Source: an uncultured Serinicoccus sp. (lineage in GTDB: Bacteria > Actinomycetota > Actinomycetes > Actinomycetales > Dermatophilaceae). From it: DNA of 58,744 nucleotides. Of this stretch, positions 53,029 to 58,744 are shown piece after piece. Position 1 is the first letter of the stretch. Every line of letters starts with the position of its first letter. The notes below the pieces were generated by a model that saw only the letters and a program-made list of their open reading frames with translations, did not search any database and was not told the DNA's origin. A program made the position numbers and the translations under genes. The stretch lies in assembly GCF_947500995.1 (NCBI RefSeq), contig NZ_CANMUA010000013.1, forward strand, positions 1 through 58,744, given 5' to 3'.

Positions 53029-53967
53029 GTGAGCGGCTTCGGCGTCCGGACGCCGTGGGAGGACCTCCCCGCCCCGGTCCACGACTGGGCCGCGCGGGTC
53101 CTCGGCGGACCCGTCGTCGAGGCGGTCTCGCAACCGGCCGGCTTCTCTCCCGGGTCGGCGGACCGGGTCCGGACCGCCGAGGGTCGGCGCGCCTTCGTCA
53201 AGGCGGTCGGCTCCCGACCCAACCCGGACTCGCCCGACCTGCACCGCAGGGAGGCGCGCGTGCTGCGCAGCCTCGCCGCCGAGGGGCTGGACCTCGCCCC
53301 CGCCCTCGTCGCCCACCTCGACGACGACGGCTGGGTCGCCGTCATGACCGAGGAGGTGGAGGGCCGGCACCCGCACGCCCCCTGGACCGGGGCCGAGCTG
53401 GAGGGCACCCTCACCGCGCTCACCGAGCTCGCCCGTCACCGGGCCCCGGCCTCCTGGCCCGACCTGTCCGAGGAGCTCTCCGCCGAGTTCGGCAGCTGGA
53501 CCCGGCTGCGGGACGACCCGCCCGCCGACCTGGACCCCTGGCTCGGGGCGCGGCTGGCCGAGCTGCACAGCCTGTCGTCGCGCACCCTGGGCCGGCTGTC
53601 GGGCGACACGGTCGTGCACACCGACGTCCGCGCGGACAACCTGCTGGTCGGGACCGACGGGCGGGTGCGGCTCGTCGACTGGCCGTGGGCGAGCCGTGGG
53701 GCCGCGTGGTTCGATGCCAGCTCGCTGCTCGTCGACGTCTGGGCGGTCGGGGAGGTGGACCTCGGACCGCACCTCCCGGCGATCCTGGCGCTCGGCGCGA
53801 CGCGCGAGGACGTGCTCGGTGTCGTCGTCGGGCTGGCGGGCTTCCTGCTCGACGCGTCCCGGCGCCCGGCCGCACCCGGCCTGCCGACCCTGCGTGCCTT
53901 CCAGCGGTCCCGGGGGGAGGCGGCCGTCGCGGTCGCGCGGGAGCTCTGGGACGTCACGAGGTCCTGA
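53029..53967 (+). CDS. Aminoglycoside-phosphotransferase-family kinase
   Basis: A 312-residue APH/choline-kinase-like protein. The ATP-binding N-lobe has AFVKAVGS (Lys) and RREARVLRSL (Glu). The catalytic loop is VVHTDVRADNLLVG (HxDxxxxN) and the metal Asp is in VRLVDWPWAS. There is no sign it confers drug resistance; such chromosomal kinases often act on small alcohols or sugars. It begins at GTG 53029, one base after the SDR stop, and ends near the convergent YjbR gene. Confidence 0.87.
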   Translation: MSGFGVRTPWEDLPAPVHDWAARVLGGPVVEAVSQPAGFSPGSADRVRTAEGRRAFVKAVGSRPNPDSPDLHRREARVLRSLAAEGLDLAPALVAHLDDDGWVAVMTEEVEGRHPHAPWTGAELEGTLTALTELARHRAPASWPDLSEELSAEFGSWTRLRDDPPADLDPWLGARLAELHSLSSRTLGRLSGDTVVHTDVRADNLLVGTDGRVRLVDWPWASRGAAWFDASSLLVDVWAVGEVDLGPHLPAILALGATREDVLGVVVGLAGFLLDASRRPAAPGLPTLRAFQRSRGEAAVAVARELWDVTRS

Positions 53968-53985
53968 GACGCCGGAGGCCCCGGG

Positions 53986-54393
53986 TCAGGCCGTCCCTCC
54001 CCGACGGGTGTCCAGCTCGGCGACGAGACGCCGAGGAGCGGTCGCGCGGTAGGACTCCTCGACCAGCTCGGCGACCTCGGTCCAGTCGGTCCCCGCCTCG
54101 AGGTCGACGGCCACCCAGCCCGCAGGTCCGAGATACGCCGGCCGGAAGCACCGCGGCTCCTCGAGCAGGGCCCGCGCCTCGTCGGGGTGGGGCTTGACGA
54201 CCAGTGCCTCCGGGTGCCGCTCGTAGGCGCCGTCCACCTTGATGGAGGCCCCCAGGTAGGCGAACACCCGCTGGGTGTAGAACGCCGGGTGGCCGTGGCT
54301 GGTCTTCTCGGCAGCCCCGGGCAGGGACAGGCAGATCCCCCGGAGACGGGTCAGCACGTGGCTCTCCGGGTCCACCATGAGCGGGTGCGCCAT
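53986..54393 (-). CDS. MmcQ/YjbR-family protein
   Basis: A 135-residue protein with the CyaY-like fold of the MmcQ/YjbR group: RLRGICLSLPGAAEKTSHGHPAFYTQRVFAYLG, ALVVKPHPDEARALLEEPRCFRPAYLGPAGWVAVDL and WTEVAELVEESYRATAPRRLV. DNA binding has been suggested for homologues, weakly supported. ATG 54393 has TACCGT six bases upstream, so it is probably leaderless. It is divergent from argR across 72 bases. Confidence 0.88.
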   Translation of the reverse strand: MAHPLMVDPESHVLTRLRGICLSLPGAAEKTSHGHPAFYTQRVFAYLGASIKVDGAYERHPEALVVKPHPDEARALLEEPRCFRPAYLGPAGWVAVDLEAGTDWTEVAELVEESYRATAPRRLVAELDTRRGGTA

Positions 54394-54429
54394 GGCGGCA
54401 CGGTACCGTCGCCGGGGCCGCCGCAGTGA

Positions 54430-54443
54430 TGCATAAGCATGCA
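54430..54443. promoter_or_regulatory. ARG box at the argR promoter
   Basis: TGCAT-AAGC-ATGCA is a dyad matching the ARG-box consensus (TGCAT near-palindrome of about 18 bases). It overlaps the expected -35 region of a TATACT -10 box (54452-54457), and a second, weaker half-site (GTGCAC, 54460-54464 region) follows. ArgR bound with arginine would repress argR and the cotranscribed argH. Confidence 0.7.
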
Positions 54444-54451
54444 GACATCGG

Positions 54452-54457
54452 TATACT
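54452..54457 (+). promoter_or_regulatory. -10 box of argR, leaderless start
   Basis: TATACT, eight bases before GTG 54466, with no Shine-Dalgarno. It decides the argR start: the longer frame from ATG 54439 would begin inside the ARG box. Confidence 0.6.
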
Positions 54458-54465
54458 CGTGCACC

Positions 54466-54984
54466 GTGACCTCGATCCCCATGACCCGTGCCGCGCGGCA
54501 CCAGCGCATCAGCGACCTGCTGGAACGGCACGCGGTGGGCTCCCAGGGGCAGCTGCTCGACCTGCTGTCCGAGGACGGCATCTCGGTCACCCAGGCCACC
54601 CTCTCCCGCGACCTCGTCGAGCTGGACGCGGTCAAGGTGCGACGGGGGCGGCAGCTGGTCTACGCCGTGCCCGGCGAGGGCGGTGACCACACCCCCCGGC
54701 CCGCCCAGGACCAGGTGGAGGTCAGCCACCGGCTCGCCCGCCTGTGCCAGGAGCTACTGGTCAGCGCCCGCTCCGTCGGCAACCAGGTGGTGCTGCGCAC
54801 GCCGCCCGGTGCCGCGCAGTTCCTCGCCTCGGCCATCGACCGCAGCGACGCCGAGGACATCCTGGGCACGATCGCCGGGGACGACACCATCCTCGTCATC
54901 ACCACCGACCCCGCGGGTGGCCCGGACACGGCGCACCGGCTCCTCACGCTGGCGGCCGAGCCCGAGCAGCGCGACGGCACCTGA
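54466..54984 (+). CDS. argR: Arginine repressor
   Basis: Arginine-sensing repressor/activator, hexameric. The 172 residues have an N-terminal winged helix (about 8-65, [40 protein letters not shown]) and a C-terminal oligomerisation and arginine-binding domain (about 85-160, [40 protein letters not shown], with the GTIAGDDT signature). The ARG box upstream implies autoregulation. argH follows after 12 bases; argG, argCJBDF are absent from the usual place. Confidence 0.95.
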   Translation: MTSIPMTRAARHQRISDLLERHAVGSQGQLLDLLSEDGISVTQATLSRDLVELDAVKVRRGRQLVYAVPGEGGDHTPRPAQDQVEVSHRLARLCQELLVSARSVGNQVVLRTPPGAAQFLASAIDRSDAEDILGTIAGDDTILVITTDPAGGPDTAHRLLTLAAEPEQRDGT

Positions 54985-57136
<2,152 letters not shown>

Positions 57137-57189
57137 GCTGGCCCCACCACGACGCGATCTCGTGCCCCCACGACCGGAAGGACCCCACG

Positions 57190-58452
57190 GTGACCCACAT
57201 CCTCGACGAGCTGCGGTGGCGGGGCCTGGTGGCGCAGACCACCGACGAGGCCGCGCTGCGCCAGGCCTTCGACGACGGACCGATCACCGTCTACTGCGGC
57301 TTCGACCCGACCGCGCCGTCGCTGCACTTCGGCAACCTCGTCCAGCTCATCGTGCTGCGCCACCTCCAGCGCGCGGGGCACCGGGTCATCTGCCTGGTCG
57401 GCGGGTCCACCGGGCTCATCGGCGACCCCAAGGCGACCTCGGAGCGGGTGCTCAAGACCAAGGACGAGGCTGCCGCCAACGTCGCCCGGATCCAGCAGCT
57501 GGTCCGGCCGTTCCTCGAGGTCGAGGGGGACAACCCGGTCATCATGGTCAACAACCTGGACTGGACGGCACCGCTGAGCGCGCTGGACTTCCTGCGTGAC
57601 GTGGGCCAGCACTTCCGGGTGAACCAGATGATCCGCAAGGAGGCCATCGCCGCGCGGCTGCAGAGCCAGGAGGGGATCTCCTACACCGAGTTCAGCTACC
57701 AGCTGCTGCAGGGGCTGGACTACCTGCACCTGTTCCGCGAGTACGGCTGCACGCTGCAGACCGGAGGGCAGGACCAGTGGGGCAACCTGACCGCGGGGGT
57801 GGACCTCATCCACCGGGTCGAGGGTGCCTCGGTCCAGGTGCTCACGACACCCCTCATCACCGACGAGAACGGCATGAAGTACGGCAAGTCCGAGGGCAAC
57901 GCCGTGTGGCTCTCGGCCGACATGACCTCGCCCTACGCCTTCTACCAGTACTGGATCAACGTGGCCGACGAGGAGACCGGCAAGCTGCTGCGTGTCTTCA
58001 CCGACCGGGACGCCGCGCAGATCAGCGCGCTGGAGGAGTCAGCCCGCGAGCGGCCCCACCTGCGCGAGGCGCAGCGGGCCCTGGCGGCGGACGTCACGAC
58101 CCTCGTCCACGGGGCGGCGGCCACCGCGCAGGTCGAGGCCGCGAGCCAGGTGCTCTTCGGGCGGGCCGACCCGGCGACGCTCGAGGCCGGCACGCTCCAG
58201 GACGCCACGGCCGAGCTGCCCGGTGGGTCGGCGGACGTCGGCGACAGCGTGCTCGACGCCCTGGTGCGCACCGGACTGGCCGACAGCAGGGGAGCTGCCC
58301 GCCGACTCGTCGGCGAGGGAGGGGTCAGCCTCAACAACGCCCGCGTCGACGACGTGGACCGTCTGCTGGCCCAGGACGACTTCCTGCATGGCCAGGTGGC
58401 CCTGCTCAAGCGCGGCCGCAAGAGCCTCGCAGCGGTCCGAAAGGCCTCCTGA
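57190..58452 (+). CDS. tyrS: Tyrosine-tRNA ligase
   Basis: Charges tRNA-Tyr. The 420 residues hold the class I core with the HIGH variant HFGNLVQL, YCGFDPTAPSLHFG, QTGGQDQWGNLTAGVDLI, the KMSKS variant KYGKSEGN and a C-terminal S4 RNA-binding domain (about 350-418, ARRLVGEGGVSLNNARVDDVDRLLAQDDF). GTG 57190 is supported by GGAAGGA seven bases upstream. No T-box leader is seen in the 53-base gap. An rRNA operon begins about 140 bases downstream. Confidence 0.96.
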   Translation: MTHILDELRWRGLVAQTTDEAALRQAFDDGPITVYCGFDPTAPSLHFGNLVQLIVLRHLQRAGHRVICLVGGSTGLIGDPKATSERVLKTKDEAAANVARIQQLVRPFLEVEGDNPVIMVNNLDWTAPLSALDFLRDVGQHFRVNQMIRKEAIAARLQSQEGISYTEFSYQLLQGLDYLHLFREYGCTLQTGGQDQWGNLTAGVDLIHRVEGASVQVLTTPLITDENGMKYGKSEGNAVWLSADMTSPYAFYQYWINVADEETGKLLRVFTDRDAAQISALEESARERPHLREAQRALAADVTTLVHGAAATAQVEAASQVLFGRADPATLEAGTLQDATAELPGGSADVGDSVLDALVRTGLADSRGAARRLVGEGGVSLNNARVDDVDRLLAQDDFLHGQVALLKRGRKSLAAVRKAS

Positions 58453-58568
58453 CCAGCAGATTTGTGGTCGGCGCCCAACGTCACCTAGAGTTTCCTCTCG
58501 CCGCACCGACAGGGAGGCACGGACACCGAGAGGTGGCCGGTCCCGGGTACGGCACCACGCACCGACGG

Positions 58569-58589
58569 CGTCCGAGCAGGGCTCGGACG
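58569..58589 (+). terminator. Hairpin between tyrS and the rRNA promoter
   Basis: CGTCCGAGC and GCTCGGACG form a perfect 9-base stem with loop AGG, about 115 bases after tyrS and five bases before the -35 box of the rRNA promoter. It may end the tyrS message; its closeness to the promoter is unusual. Confidence 0.6.
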
Positions 58590-58593
58590 GGAT

Positions 58594-58623
58594 TTGACTC
58601 CCGGAAGCGCAGGTGCGTAACCT
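58594..58623 (+). promoter_or_regulatory. Promoter of an rRNA operon
   Basis: TTGACT at 58594-58599 and TAACCT at 58618-58623, separated by 18 bases, form a near-consensus housekeeping promoter, the best -35 box in the window. What follows is a typical actinobacterial rRNA leader. Confidence 0.7.
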
Positions 58624-58744
58624 AGAAGAAAGCCCCTGACATCACGGCGCGAAAGCGCACGGATGATGGTGTGTGTCCGATTCTTGAGAACTCAACAGCG
58701 TGTTTGTTTTTTGATGCCATGTTTTGTTTGCCATGGCTGGTGCC
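58624..58744 (+). ncRNA. rRNA operon 5' leader (16S gene lies beyond the window)
   Basis: The region contains a GCGC-GAAA-GCGC hairpin (58647-58658) and then TTCTTGAGAACTCAACAGCG (58681-58700), a sequence characteristic of the leader before 16S rRNA in Micrococcales, with a boxA-like antitermination element, followed by T-rich segments that differ from all coding DNA here. The 16S start is not reached. Confidence 0.75.

Noticed and set aside
54439-54465. ATG 54439 as the start of argR
   Set aside because: It falls inside the ARG-box dyad and upstream of the TATACT box; GTG 54466 fits a leaderless transcript.

Overview
The window comes from a high-G+C actinobacterium (G+C in the low-to-mid 70s percent by eye). 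Several features point to Micrococcales, probably Intrasporangiaceae or Ornithinimicrobiaceae-like: a Streptomyces-type fabD-fabH-acpP-fabF operon with a PucR-type regulator, homodimeric aceE, DUF3052 and AhpE as neighbours, glnA2-glnE, and an infC-rpmI-rplT-trmH-pheS-pheT...argR-argH-tyrS run that ends in an rRNA-operon leader. The placement is inferred from gene order and protein character only. No species call is possible without a search.

Layout. 1-1961 looks like the edge of a decayed mobile region: an RDD-like membrane ORF, an IS3-family element with 26-bp terminal repeats but four frameshifts, and a detached 3' end of a tRNA-Asn gene. 2060-5960 (minus) is a glutamate-type ABC uptake operon, gluABCD, plus one hypothetical. 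6087-8513 holds a CAU-anticodon tRNA, a CBS protein, DUF3145 and a glycosyltransferase. 8549-13552 (minus) is the type II fatty acid initiation/elongation operon with its probable regulator. 13590-18466 holds a glycerophosphodiesterase, pyruvate dehydrogenase E1, DUF3052 and AhpE. 18487-25158 holds tRNA-Val, Nif3, a zinc-ribbon coiled coil, a histidine phosphatase, a methyltransferase, YaaA, an RNB ribonuclease, a HAD phosphatase and a 47-aa membrane peptide. 25173-25564 (minus) is RNase P RNA. 25611-32434 is metabolic: an erythrin-VIT1 transporter, an MBL hydrolase, GuaB1, polyphosphate glucokinase, methionine aminopeptidase, an F420-type oxidoreductase and an alkyltransferase-like protein. 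32439-39180 is glnA2-glnE, an unknown, a divergent HisA/PriA-like protein and SseB. 39296-45997 is a Fur-catalase operon and a large secreted subtilase, lying between SseB and infC. 46322-58452 is the translation and arginine block. 58594 onward is a promoter and leader for an rRNA operon.

Two window-wide signals stand out. First, the word GTATGCC/GGCATAC occurs about 33 times from 5979 to 57070, in every reading frame and between genes. It forces otherwise rare codons (Tyr TAT, Ile ATA, His CAT, Ala GCA), which suggests selection on the DNA word itself. Second, many genes begin with a TANNNT box 6-8 bases before an ATG/GTG and have no Shine-Dalgarno, the signature of leaderless mRNAs. In three cases the TAG stop codon of the upstream gene is also the first half of the next gene's -10 box.

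Other points of note: arginine genes argCJBDF and argG are missing from their usual place between pheT and argH; the PriA-like protein has lost expected substrate residues; infC appears to start at ATC; a tRNA-Val gene ends one base before the start codon of nif3.
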